From: a virus
DNA length: 64,000 nt
Strand: one strand, 5' to 3'
Virus record (IMG/VR): IMGVR_UViG_3300037840_000188
Coordinates: 62,001-126,000 of that record
Shown in pieces: positions 15,355 through 23,073 of the stretch. Position numbers and translations under genes: made by a program. The notes under the pieces were generated by a model. It was not told where the DNA came from, ran no database searches, and was given only the letters and a program-made list of their open reading frames with translations. Every line of letters begins with the position of its first letter. The first letter of the stretch is position 1.

Positions 15355-17340
15355 TCAACCCGATGTTGCTATTGTGGGTCCATTTGCATTCTGCTTGAGA
15401 CTTGGTGGGGCTTGGTCTGTCTGCTTCCGACCCGCCGAGTTCGCGATTAAGCCTATCCCGAGTTGCTGCTGAAGTGCCAGCCGACCAATTTCATCAGCAG
15501 GGATTTTTAATCCAGGAGGAGAAAAATTATCTCTTCCCGCAGCTTCCATGAGAGAAAAAACGGATAAATATCCCATTTTAGCCAACATAAAGTCCTGAAG
15601 GAGCTCCTGCTGCCCGGCAGAATTAAGCAACGAAGATGGCGCGAATTTAAATGCAAACGACGCAAGCATTGCCTTCGCTCTTTCATACAGCGGTCGCGGT
15701 CCATCAGACATAAAAGCATCCAGCGTCGAGCCCACGTCACCAGGCTCCCCATCCGGCACATCATCTGGAATGAAGTTTCCAGCAGAGAAATCATAATCCT
15801 CTGCTGTTACTGCGTCTGGACCAAACTTCATTAACCGCTTGGAAAGTGTATCGAATTCAGCAATACAATATAAAAATTGTTCGCTAAATTCCTTCATAAA
15901 CCCTTCCAGAATCCTTGATCTTAAACGGATTCCAGGCGTTTGAAACTTGGCGATGGTATCGAGTGTATCGTCGGATGGTATCTGATTTAACGACGCCATT
16001 CCCTGAATATTCGCCGTCCCTGCCGCCTCCCGCATCCATTCTTCGAGCTTCTCGATATGCGTCCAGATTGACTGCGGAAGAGTAGGCGGATTAACGATCT
16101 GAATTCCCTTCCCAGAAGCCGGATTAGATCTCACTTTATATCCGGCGACCGCCGAATTAAACTTAGTAAACTCGCTGCGGGAAACATTGCGATCCGCAAT
16201 AGCACCAGGCTGCGCAATTTGAGCGGCATTATTATCCACCACTCGACACAGACCGTTCAGCGACTCATTAAGCGGAAGAAGGTCCCAGAGCGGGGCCTTC
16301 CCCAAGAACGACATCGGCCACGGATTCAACGTGAGCTTGATGAGGGGATATTGACCATGCCAGTACGGCGACGTATCGTCATAAAGCATGACGCCGTTTG
16401 ACCATACAATCATCCGCTTAAACGGGTAGAGCGGCATCCCGGGCTTGACCTTGTATGACCATTGATTCTGCCCGACTAGTTCGCCTTTTTCGTTTTTCTC
16501 CCAACCCCCCATGTAGACATCGTGTTTATATGGATTAGTGCGCGGGTCGTCCAGATAGAGGGTACGCAGAAAGCACGTGGGAGTCTTTGGAATTGGGGCG
16601 TCTGCATGCTTCCGGTCTGGAGATAACGGCCCAGTAACCGAACTCTTGCCGGTAACTGCCCCCACTGCGTGAAGAAACCACCCGAAGATAGATTGCCCGC
16701 CAACGTTAGGGGCTACGTCTTTTCCGTACTCTGATTTAATCCATGCTGGAGTTTTTGCCTGATTGAGGATGACGCCCTCAGCATCCTGAAGGGTGTGATA
16801 CGAGATGGGTCCGATTGGAATTACGTTTCGTGGATCGACGGCATCCACCATCATGTCATTCAGGCGGCGGGAGTAATACAAGTGGGCATAGCCCGTACCG
16901 CAACACGTGTAGTATCGAATTACATCACTGATCCGCAGGTCGATGCAGCGCTGCGTATACCAAGCCGAAGCTTCTTTATTGGATATTCTAGCCTGATTTT
17001 CGTACTTGGGATTATTCGTGGAGTAGTTCCAAAACACCCGTGCGTCGGTCAGCATCGCCGTGATATCTTCAGCGGTAATTGCCACCTTGTTGACCCGAGT
17101 GTTACTCAGGGGGCGCGGCGTCGGAGCATAACTGGCATTCGATGAGGTCTTTTCGTAAGCGAAAATCGCCCCGATGGTCTTGTCGATCTTGTCGTACCCA
17201 ACCTGCGCCTCAATAAACTCCTGCCCCTGTTTAAGGCGAGCCTCGCACCAGCTGATGATCGCGTAATCCCGCGTCCCCGGCTTAGCAGGATCGGGCTCAG
17301 GCAGAGGCGGCAAATCAAAGTCAGGCATTGCCTCTATCAT
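15355..17340 (-). CDS. portal protein
   Basis: 661 residues, full length for a podovirus/P22-like portal, the dodecameric ring through which DNA enters the head. Long helical protein with a typical portal centre (WPMSFLGKAPLWDLLPLNES, NGLCRVVDNNAAQIAQPG) and later AAGTANIQGMAS and an acidic loop before a helical crown. Encoded on the minus strand upstream of the capsid cluster. No internal stop, in contrast to terminase and capsid. Confidence 0.85.
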   Translation of the reverse strand: MIEAMPDFDLPPLPEPDPAKPGTRDYAIISWCEARLKQGQEFIEAQVGYDKIDKTIGAIFAYEKTSSNASYAPTPRPLSNTRVNKVAITAEDITAMLTDARVFWNYSTNNPKYENQARISNKEASAWYTQRCIDLRISDVIRYYTCCGTGYAHLYYSRRLNDMMVDAVDPRNVIPIGPISYHTLQDAEGVILNQAKTPAWIKSEYGKDVAPNVGGQSIFGWFLHAVGAVTGKSSVTGPLSPDRKHADAPIPKTPTCFLRTLYLDDPRTNPYKHDVYMGGWEKNEKGELVGQNQWSYKVKPGMPLYPFKRMIVWSNGVMLYDDTSPYWHGQYPLIKLTLNPWPMSFLGKAPLWDLLPLNESLNGLCRVVDNNAAQIAQPGAIADRNVSRSEFTKFNSAVAGYKVRSNPASGKGIQIVNPPTLPQSIWTHIEKLEEWMREAAGTANIQGMASLNQIPSDDTLDTIAKFQTPGIRLRSRILEGFMKEFSEQFLYCIAEFDTLSKRLMKFGPDAVTAEDYDFSAGNFIPDDVPDGEPGDVGSTLDAFMSDGPRPLYERAKAMLASFAFKFAPSSLLNSAGQQELLQDFMLAKMGYLSVFSLMEAAGRDNFSPPGLKIPADEIGRLALQQQLGIGLIANSAGRKQTDQAPPSLKQNANGPTIATSG

Positions 17341-17385
17341 ACGGCAAGTCGTGCCGAATCACCCAATTGCGATATGCTGGAGAGA

Positions 17386-17706
17386 ATGAACTGGCCAGTC
17401 ATCGGCTCATGGATCGTTGCGTTTGCCACGAAACATGAAGAAGCTCTCGGACTTTTCGCGCTCGCCATGGCTGTGACGATGCGGCCAAAATTACCGTGGC
17501 CTTTCGCCCTGATCGAGCCACTCGAATGGCTTTACGAATGGGTACGGGACGGCCTGCTCACATTCGTGTCGATGCGCGGCCCAGCGCATTCAGAAGCAAG
17601 CGTAGAGAAAACCACGAAGTCCATCATAGACCAAACTGGCAAGACAACCGAGGTCACCTCTTCAATCAAGGCCGAAGAGGGAACGCACGAGGAGTCAGCG
17701 AAATGA
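17386..17706 (+). CDS. small membrane protein, holin-like
   Basis: About 106 residues. Hydrophobic N-terminal segment (WPVIGSWIVAFATK, LGLFALAMAVTM) then an amphipathic region and a soluble charged tail. Lies at the head of a plus-strand cluster with a coiled-coil envelope protein and another two-helix membrane protein, a lysis-module-like arrangement. GGAGAG precedes ATG 17386; ATG 17374 is in the same frame. Confidence 0.55.
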   Translation: MNWPVIGSWIVAFATKHEEALGLFALAMAVTMRPKLPWPFALIEPLEWLYEWVRDGLLTFVSMRGPAHSEASVEKTTKSIIDQTGKTTEVTSSIKAEEGTHEESAK

Positions 17707-18239
17707 TGCGATTGATTCTCATTCTGGCAGTCTCCTCAGTCGCCCTCGCCGACTCCAAATCAGACAGAGACCGCATTGCTGAACTCAATCGCCAGAACGC
17801 GGATCTGATCCAGCAGATAAAAGCCTCGATAGCAGGAAATCAATCCGAACTTCTCAAGCTCCGCGCCCAGGTCGCCGCGCGGTCGAAAGATGCTGCTTCT
17901 CTCGCGGCCTCCGGTCGCTCTGAGGCAAAGGCAACAGCGAGCGGCCAGTCCGATGCCATTGCAACCGTACAGCAGTCCACGGATGCCATCCAGCTCCAGA
18001 TCGCGCAACTGAAGGCAGCGAGTCCGGTCAATTCAGTTCCAGTGTGGCTCGCGGCAATAGCTCTGATCGGGACGTTTTTCGGAACGCTCGGCACCGTGAT
18101 ACTCGCAATCATCAATCACACGAAAACGAGCGTCATTGAACAGCATGTCAACGGCATGGTAGAGAAGATGGGTGCGGCACGGGAACAAAAAGGCCGTGAC
18201 GATGCGCGCGCCGAGGACAGAGAAGTTCGTGGTGGATGA
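17703..18239 (+). CDS. envelope-spanning coiled-coil protein, spanin-like
   Basis: 178 residues: N-terminal signal peptide (MMRLILILAVSSVALAD), an alpha-helical coiled coil at about 20-110, and a C-terminal transmembrane helix (WLAAIALIGTFFGTLGTVIL) with a short basic-acidic tail. This topology matches unimolecular spanins, which join inner and outer membranes at lysis, except that no lipobox Cys follows the signal. It follows the holin-like gene with ATGATG overlap. Confidence 0.65.
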   Translation: MMRLILILAVSSVALADSKSDRDRIAELNRQNADLIQQIKASIAGNQSELLKLRAQVAARSKDAASLAASGRSEAKATASGQSDAIATVQQSTDAIQLQIAQLKAASPVNSVPVWLAAIALIGTFFGTLGTVILAIINHTKTSVIEQHVNGMVEKMGAAREQKGRDDARAEDREVRGG

Positions 18240-18412
18240 TGGACGGCGACGAGATAGGGCGTGCGGAAGAGGTCTATCAGTTTGTGTCGGAGCTAGCGGA
18301 CGCGCTCCAGGACGCGCTGGAGATGGTGGATTCAGGACCACACAGCAGAGAGTCTGTGCTTCAGGAGTTTGCAGCACGGCTGGTGCTTATGATGCGCTCG
18401 AATAGCGAGTAG
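18236..18412 (+). CDS. small acidic helical protein
   Basis: 58 residues, MMDGDEIGRAEEVYQFVSEL and onward, predicted to be two helices. ATG 18236 overlaps the preceding stop. Function unknown; part of the 17.4-18.9 kb plus-strand cluster. Confidence 0.6.
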   Translation: MMDGDEIGRAEEVYQFVSELADALQDALEMVDSGPHSRESVLQEFAARLVLMMRSNSE

Positions 18413-18461
18413 AATCAGCGGACGGGCAGTGGCGTGCTCTTAGGTGGGGGAGGTGGTGCGC

Positions 18462-18671
18462 ATGCAGACCAGGAAAGCCAGTCCTCCGGCTGAGCAAGCT
18501 AAGGAGTTAGAGCGTCGCGTCAAGGCTCTCGAAGATCGACTCGCAGCAGGGCCAGGCGCTCAGGGACGTCCCGGCGAGAAGGGTGCCCGGGGCGAGAAGG
18601 GCGACACTGGCGAGTCTGGAAATCGCGGAGCAGAAGGACCACGGGGTCCTGGGTTTTGGGGAGGGGAATAA
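18462..18671 (+). CDS. collagen-like repeat protein
   Basis: 69 residues: a short coiled coil (ELERRVKALEDRL) followed by about 11 Gly-X-Y triplets (GRPGEKGARGEKGDTG and so on). Collagen-like stretches with a trimerising coiled coil are common in phage fibres. It is very short for a fibre, so it may be an accessory tip protein. Met 18462 or GTG/ATG at 18444 could start it. Confidence 0.7.
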   Translation: MQTRKASPPAEQAKELERRVKALEDRLAAGPGAQGRPGEKGARGEKGDTGESGNRGAEGPRGPGFWGGE

Positions 18672-18674
18672 ATC

Positions 18675-18890
18675 ATGGAAACGTTGATCTATGTATTGAT
18701 CTGTATTGTCATATTCTGCATTCTTGCCTATGGGCTGCTTTGGGTCTGCGGCAAATTCTTCCCGGAATTTCCGCCCGCCCGCTGGATTTGCGGAGCCATC
18801 CTACTGATCGTTTTGCTTATTTTTGCGGCCAGTCAATTTGGTGGTGGAAGCGGCGTTCACTTCCCTGAATTTCGACACGATTCGCGTTAG
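18675..18890 (+). CDS. two-helix small membrane protein
   Basis: 71 residues with two strongly hydrophobic helices (LIYVLICIVIFCILAYGLLW; GAILLIVLLIFAASQF) separated by a short Pro-containing loop, and a short polar C terminus. Class II holin-like topology. Ends convergently with the minus-strand gene at 18887. Confidence 0.65.
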   Translation: METLIYVLICIVIFCILAYGLLWVCGKFFPEFPPARWICGAILLIVLLIFAASQFGGGSGVHFPEFRHDSR

Positions 18891-19153
18891 CGCGGCGCGA
18901 GGAAGCAGTGAATCTTGCGGCCTTCGGTGCGAGTGCAGAGACGCCAGTCGCCCTTGTGGATACGTTGACCGGCGGTGAGAATTGTGGAGCGGAAGGAGGG
19001 AACCGTGAGATTGGTGGGGGTAACGACTTCCAGTTGCTGGCCCGGCTCAAGAGCCTTTAACTGGGAATTCAAACCGGACCAGTCGGATCGTTGTCTGGGG
19101 ATATCCAGAAGTTCACTGACCCGACCGATCCTGGTTCGAAGAGGACTCGCCAT
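18887..19153 (-). CDS. hypothetical 88-aa protein
   Basis: Basic soluble protein (MASPLRTRIGRVSELL). Two central strands (QQLEVVTPTNLTVPSF) and a basic end. It directly follows the 114-residue coiled-coil gene and precedes the convergent membrane gene. Unknown. Confidence 0.6.
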   Translation of the reverse strand: MASPLRTRIGRVSELLDIPRQRSDWSGLNSQLKALEPGQQLEVVTPTNLTVPSFRSTILTAGQRIHKGDWRLCTRTEGRKIHCFLAPR

Positions 19154-19498
19154 CTACCGCCCGGTTTTCGCCGGTGTGAGGCCGAGCTTGTTCTGGAGAG
19201 CCGCCATCTTCTTGACAGCTTCAGTCTTGCGCTCGCTCGTGGTCTTGTAACCCTCAAGCTCTGCTTCGATACGCTTCAGCTCTGCCATATCGGCAGCGCG
19301 AGTGCGACGGTCGATCTCATCACGCAGAACGGTGGTCGACTTCTCCAACCATTCCGGCGCGGAGATCTGAAGGTGGCCGTACTCATTCTCCAGATTGCGC
19401 GCGTAGGCCGATAGCGTCACCGCTTCGTCCATATCAAGAACGCGATCCAGATTCAGATTCTTCAATGCCTGTAACATTGCTTTAATCCTTTCTACCAC
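19154..19498 (-). CDS. coiled-coil protein
   Basis: 114 residues, almost entirely helical with heptad patterns in the second half (AELKRIEAELEGYKTTSERK). Stop abuts the next start. Downstream of the rsr-HNH pair and probably co-transcribed with it. Function unknown. Confidence 0.65.
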   Translation of the reverse strand: MVERIKAMLQALKNLNLDRVLDMDEAVTLSAYARNLENEYGHLQISAPEWLEKSTTVLRDEIDRRTRAADMAELKRIEAELEGYKTTSERKTEAVKKMAALQNKLGLTPAKTGR

Positions 19499-19503
19499 GA
19501 AGC

Positions 19504-20097
19504 TCAGCGCGAGCGCGGCTTGGCAGTTATTTTTCGCAAATCATTCAAGCGCTCGACGAGCGCCTCGTTAGCCAGGTAAGTCTTGTAATTTATCTCATCC
19601 GGCTGATTTAGATAATGCATATCCGAGGAAACACGACCATATTCGGATGAGGCTATCCACGCCGAATATTCCATGCTCCCCCGAAGCTTATTACAGCGAC
19701 GGCAGGCGCTAACTAGATTGTCCTCAGCCGTCGCCCCACCATCCTCCCAGAGAATTACGTGATCCACCGTTAATGGCTTTTCTTGACCACAGTACCTACA
19801 CCGAAAGTGATCTCTCCGAAAGACATTCCAGCTGACGAACTGATCTATCTGCCGCTGGCTCTTTCGAAGAATCGCCTTTCCCGGCCCTCGCACATCGAGC
19901 ACGTCGGACTGATTCAGGAAGCGCTCCCACTGAGCGGTGTCCATCACGAGCAGTTCGTGCTCGCCCGCGAGGTCTTCGTCTGGTAACGGGACGAGATACA
20001 CTTTCCCGTTACCAGTCCAGATCGCACCGCCGAGTTGAATCGTGTGGCCGACTTCGAGGATGTCGAGGTCGGCTAACGTCACCTGAGTGGCGGTCAT
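19504..20097 (-). CDS. HNH endonuclease coupled to rsr
   Basis: 197 residues. An N-terminal beta-rich domain (about 1-90) precedes a classical HNH nuclease: RCRYCG, LTVDHVI, GG, NLVSACRRCNKLRG. The start overlaps the rsr stop by 4 bp (ATGA), so translation is coupled to Ro60. Unlike the homing endonucleases elsewhere it reads with its neighbours, which suggests a functional partnership with the Ro60-Y RNA system rather than simple parasitism; this is inference. Confidence 0.8.
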   Translation of the reverse strand: MTATQVTLADLDILEVGHTIQLGGAIWTGNGKVYLVPLPDEDLAGEHELLVMDTAQWERFLNQSDVLDVRGPGKAILRKSQRQIDQFVSWNVFRRDHFRCRYCGQEKPLTVDHVILWEDGGATAEDNLVSACRRCNKLRGSMEYSAWIASSEYGRVSSDMHYLNQPDEINYKTYLANEALVERLNDLRKITAKPRSR

Positions 20098-21614
20098 GCC
20101 GCCACCAACTCACGAACGCCGAGCACCTGATCGAGGGTCAACAGAGGGCACGACATGATCTTTTCAACGACACCAAACCGAGAGGCGTTCATCGACTGTA
20201 CGAGGTTTGGCAGCGCATAGTAGTCGGTCCCATTCGTCAGATCATATTCCGTGAACTGCAACCCAGCCGCTGCCATTGCGGCTCCAAACAGACGCGGACT
20301 TCCATTGCCCATCGCGTACCGAGCATCAACAAATGTCCGGTACAGGTAAACCGGAACCTGCTTGTCCGTCTGGCGCTTGAAATGTTGATACGCCGTCGCG
20401 AACATCGGGTGACTGTTCTCGCCTCCATCGCCCACGATTGCGATCCCATCGATATTAAGCTTCTTGTCGAGCGCCCAAGCGAGGCCAACGCCATACGAAG
20501 TACCACCGCTGGCGAAGATGAACTTCGTCTGCCCTTTGATCTCGTCAAGCGTCTTGCCGGTTACCTCGATAGGAGTCACGTCCGTATTGCAGAAAACAAG
20601 CCATACGCGGCCCGTCACAAACTTCGCAATAGCAGCACCGATGTGCGCTCCGAGTTCAATAGCCTGCTCCTGCGACTGGCTGCGATCCACGATCACAAGC
20701 CAATCACCCTCAATCCCCCGCCCCGCATCCTTCTGAGCCTGAATCTGACGCTCCTGGAGTTCGCGAAGCATGGTCTTCAATCCCTTGTCCTCGACTTCAT
20801 CAGCCGCGACCGAGGTCTTGAGCGTTGCCTTATTGCTCTTCGTCGCCTTCGCAACTTTCTTTCGGAAGGTGTCCTTCAGCGCGGCATCTCGCGAGAGACC
20901 CTTCTTTTCGAGGCTCTTTGCCCGCGTCACGACCTCGGTATCGCTCATTTGGTCCATACCGGCCTGAACGACCTCTGAGGCCTGCTGCGTGGCCTTTGCG
21001 CCAGTCATGGCACCACTGACCACCAGTGGAGACAAATGCCACTTCTGGATCGTTGCAGCAACCTGTGCCGGGGTCATCTTCGAGAGATTCTTGATGTCGG
21101 CGAAGATCGTACCCTGCGCCGGATTGCCGTTGAACAGCACATCCGCAGCGAAAGCTGGAATCTTCGCATGAGTCAGCGCGTACAGCGACTTCAAACTGCG
21201 CCGGTGGCGAGCCGCGAGGCGGTTCCATTTGCCCGGCTCGGCAGCCTTGGCGTCGAGATAAGAATGGATCATCCGTTTGATCGCCGTATCGCGACGGCGG
21301 GCCAAATTAAGTGTGGCCGAGAAGCGGAGCGCGCGAAGAATTTCGCGCGGCGACTGCATCGCCAGATGCGCCAGCGAGTTCTCGACAAGCTCATCGGGAA
21401 ACTCACGCGTGGCCAGCGTGATCACTGGGAGAGCGATCTTTGTATCCTTTATTTGCCCGTTCGTGAAGTCAAAAGCGATTAAATGGGCGAGAAATTCCGG
21501 GTCCTGACGGCAGGCTGCGCCGATCACGTTCTGATAGGCGGCGAGGTCTCCGTGAAGGGAAAGATTTAACTTCCCTACGATTTCGTTGCGCGTGATTCCG
21601 AGTTCTTGTGACAT
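20094..21614 (-). CDS. rsr: Ro60/TROVE domain RNA-binding protein
   Basis: 506 residues, normal for bacterial Ro60. The N-terminal 300 residues form the HEAT-repeat-like TROVE ring that binds misfolded RNA ends in its cavity and Y RNA on its outside. The C-terminal domain is von Willebrand A with a MIDAS: VDRSQSQ (DxSxS), GGTSYG and GDGGEN. Known Ro60 relatives act in RNA quality control and stress recovery, in some bacteria together with polynucleotide phosphorylase through Y RNA. Three Y RNAs lie directly upstream on the same strand, the last ending 9 nt before the ATG. A phage-borne copy could remodel host RNA decay. Confidence 0.92.
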   Translation of the reverse strand: MSQELGITRNEIVGKLNLSLHGDLAAYQNVIGAACRQDPEFLAHLIAFDFTNGQIKDTKIALPVITLATREFPDELVENSLAHLAMQSPREILRALRFSATLNLARRRDTAIKRMIHSYLDAKAAEPGKWNRLAARHRRSLKSLYALTHAKIPAFAADVLFNGNPAQGTIFADIKNLSKMTPAQVAATIQKWHLSPLVVSGAMTGAKATQQASEVVQAGMDQMSDTEVVTRAKSLEKKGLSRDAALKDTFRKKVAKATKSNKATLKTSVAADEVEDKGLKTMLRELQERQIQAQKDAGRGIEGDWLVIVDRSQSQEQAIELGAHIGAAIAKFVTGRVWLVFCNTDVTPIEVTGKTLDEIKGQTKFIFASGGTSYGVGLAWALDKKLNIDGIAIVGDGGENSHPMFATAYQHFKRQTDKQVPVYLYRTFVDARYAMGNGSPRLFGAAMAAAGLQFTEYDLTNGTDYYALPNLVQSMNASRFGVVEKIMSCPLLTLDQVLGVRELVAA

Positions 21615-21622
21615 AAAAATAA

Positions 21623-21793
21623 AGGGCGGCGTGTCGATGGACTGTTGCTTTTAGGCAATCACCAAATGATTGTGCCCCGCCGTGGAGCCTCTCCCCCGTA
21701 AGCGCTTTTCAGCAGTTTTATGGGTGGGGGAGGTCGGAATCGAACCGACTGTCTTCTTGCGAAGATGCGTGTAAGTCCGTCAGTTTCCGCCCT
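21623..21793 (-). ncRNA. yrlA: Y RNA 3 (YrlA-type), class II tRNA-like module
   Basis: Ends pair as AGGGCGG/CCGCCCT. The conserved internal loop strands are ACTGAC and ATCGACACG, with an inner helix GGAC/GTCC that covaries with GCGC/GCGC in the other two copies. The inserted module carries a T arm (GTCGG, TTCGATT, CCGAC), acceptor strands CTCCCCC and GGGGGAG in permuted order, and an anticodon-like hairpin CAATC/GATTG, plus a TCTTC-GCAA-GAAGA arm. It overlaps the 5' leader of rsr. Confidence 0.8.
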
Positions 21794-21828
21794 AACTTAG
21801 TGCCTCAATAAAACGGAGGCGAAATCAA

Positions 21829-21995
21829 AGGAAGCCATGTCGATGCGCTTTGCTGTTATTGGCAAGTCATGCGCTCTACCGCTGAGCTAATCGCTCACTG
21901 GTGAAATCGTTTCCGACTAGTCGACCAGTGAACGATTCTGGATTTGAACCAGAGACCTCATGAATTAAACGTGTATGCGCGTCAGTTTGCTTCCT
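21829..21995 (-). ncRNA. yrlA: Y RNA 2 (YrlA-type), module opened at the anticodon loop
   Basis: Ends pair as AGGAAGC/GCTTCCT around the same internal loop (ACTGAC; ATCGACATG). The 3' tRNA half (TCATG, T arm TCTGG/CCAGA, ATCGTTCA) comes before the 5' half (GAGCGAT, D arm TAGCTCAGCGGTAGAGC, CATGA). Acceptor strands extend into a 13-bp helix, so the acceptor ends are bridged by a loop and no CCA is exposed. This circular permutation is what tRNA-mimicking Y RNAs do and argues against a translating tRNA. Confidence 0.82.
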
Positions 21996-22033
21996 GTCTC
22001 GATGAAAGCCGCGTCGTCAGACTCTCGAACTTA

Positions 22034-22157
22034 TTCCCGGCATGTCGATGCGCGTTGATCCCTTACGGGAACGGTTGGAGTTGAACCAACTACCTAAAGC
22101 GTTGAAGGCTTTTGCTCTACCAAATGAGCTACGTGTAAGCGCGTCAGTGTCCGGGAA
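22034..22157 (-). ncRNA. yrlA: Y RNA 1 (YrlA-type), module opened in the acceptor stem
   Basis: Ends pair as TTCCCGG/CCGGGAA with the conserved internal loop (ACTGAC; ATCGACATG) and inner helix GCGC/GCGC. The module contains a D arm (TAGCTCATTTGGTAGAGC), an anticodon-like hairpin AAAGC-CTTCAAC-GCTTT, T arm GTTGG/CCAAC, and an acceptor-like CGTTCCC capped by GTAA and GGGA. The apparent anticodon TCA should not be read as a suppressor tRNA, because the acceptor end is closed. Confidence 0.8.
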
Positions 22158-22187
22158 AACCTTTCGAACTTGCGTCCGAAACATCAG

Positions 22188-22216
22188 ACTACCACATTAC
22201 CCATGTTACCTGTCAA
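22188..22216 (-). promoter_or_regulatory. possible promoter of the Y RNA-rsr transcript
   Basis: A perfect TTGACA on the minus strand (22211-22216) stands about 30 nt upstream of Y RNA 1. With 17-bp spacing the -10 would be GGTAGT, a weak match. It is the only good -35 in this gap and is placed correctly to drive the three Y RNAs and rsr. Confidence 0.35.
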
Positions 22217-22236
22217 GTGATTTCTGAAAATAAATC

Positions 22237-22725
22237 TCAGACCTTAACAGTCAGCACCGGATCTGAATAAGCCTGATCCAGAATCTTCGTCTCCTGAATG
22301 GGCGACCCGACATTCGTCAGCAGCTCCCGCTCCGCCGTAGCCGACCCCTTATCGAAGTGCGACGCCTCATGTACGAGCCCGGTCTTACGCTCGAAGTCGT
22401 TCCGCTTCTGATGGGTGTCAAGCTCGACGCGCTCATATCCCTGCCGCCGGTAGACTTCAGGCATCTGAAGATCGGCACGTGCGGGAATGCGGCGCTCGCC
22501 GGTGCGGGGGTTCATATACACCACGGCGCGTTCGGATGGGTGGATCGAGGAGATGCGGCTTCCACCGTGGGGGGCCGTATGTCCGTGCTTCCCGGATTCA
22601 TCCTGGCAATATGGCCAGGACCCTACCGGGCGCGGTCGGCCACATGAAGGACACAGATCAACAACACCAGCAGGAGCAGGGGGAGATTCTCGCGATTGAG
22701 CAGAAATTTCATTGACGGAAGTCAT
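22237..22725 (-). CDS. zinc-ribbon protein
   Basis: 162 residues from ATG 22725. Early zinc ribbon CPSCGRPRPVGSWPYC, then VVYMNPRTGERRIPARAD and a segment with PEVYRRQGYERVELDT typical of small phage proteins, ending in a helical charged region. In-frame ATG 22761 is possible, but 22725 follows directly after the upstream stop. Role unknown, perhaps nucleic-acid binding. Confidence 0.65.
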   Translation of the reverse strand: MTSVNEISAQSRESPPAPAGVVDLCPSCGRPRPVGSWPYCQDESGKHGHTAPHGGSRISSIHPSERAVVYMNPRTGERRIPARADLQMPEVYRRQGYERVELDTHQKRNDFERKTGLVHEASHFDKGSATAERELLTNVGSPIQETKILDQAYSDPVLTVKV

Positions 22726-22729
22726 TAGA

Positions 22730-22879
22730 TTAGCACGCACACTTCCCAAACCTCTCCGCACACCGACACAGATTGCACCTGCAATCCCGAGATCGCGCTA
22801 TCCACGGCGACATCAGGATGGCGCTGAAGAGCAACGCAAGACCGAGGAGAGCAAGTAACGTGGGGCGAGTCAGGGTCAT
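22730..22879 (-). CDS. small membrane protein with Cys-rich tail
   Basis: 49 residues, MTLTRPTLLALLGLALLF and on: one transmembrane helix followed by a short Cys-rich tail (CRCNLCRCAERFGKCAC). ATG 22879 overlaps the end of the preceding gene. Function unknown. Confidence 0.6.
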   Translation of the reverse strand: MTLTRPTLLALLGLALLFSAILMSPWIARSRDCRCNLCRCAERFGKCAC

Positions 22880-23073
22880 GTCCGCGAAGGCGTAAGCCGC
22901 CCGGTGACCACGGCAAATGCCGCTAGATCGTCCTCGTCTTTGATCGAGACGTTCACGCCGCCGAGGTCCACATCCATGTAATCTTTCTTCGTTACTGGAT
23001 CGATCTGCGGGGAGACCCGTACGACTTGATCGAGATTCAGGAGTTGGCCGGTTTTTAGCTTAAAGAGGGTCAA
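22876..23073 (-). CDS. hypothetical 65-aa protein
   Basis: TTG 23073 overlaps the preceding stop (TTGA). Beta-type small protein: LLNLDQVVRVSPQIDP, YMDVDLGGVNVSIKD. Such 65-residue proteins with a DQVV strand are common unknowns in phage genomes. Confidence 0.65.
   Translation of the reverse strand: MTLFKLKTGQLLNLDQVVRVSPQIDPVTKKDYMDVDLGGVNVSIKDEDDLAAFAVVTGRLTPSRT

Noticed and set aside
21623-22157. Three tRNA genes, one with a UCA anticodon (UGA suppressor)
   Set aside because: Acceptor ends are bridged and the halves permuted, and all three share a Ro-binding-type stem beside a Ro60 gene. Y RNAs explain this better than translating tRNAs.
21800-22160. Group I intron or self-splicing permuted exons
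   Set aside because: The flanks are about 25-50 nt and lack the group I core elements; the conserved flanks form a simple stem with internal loop.
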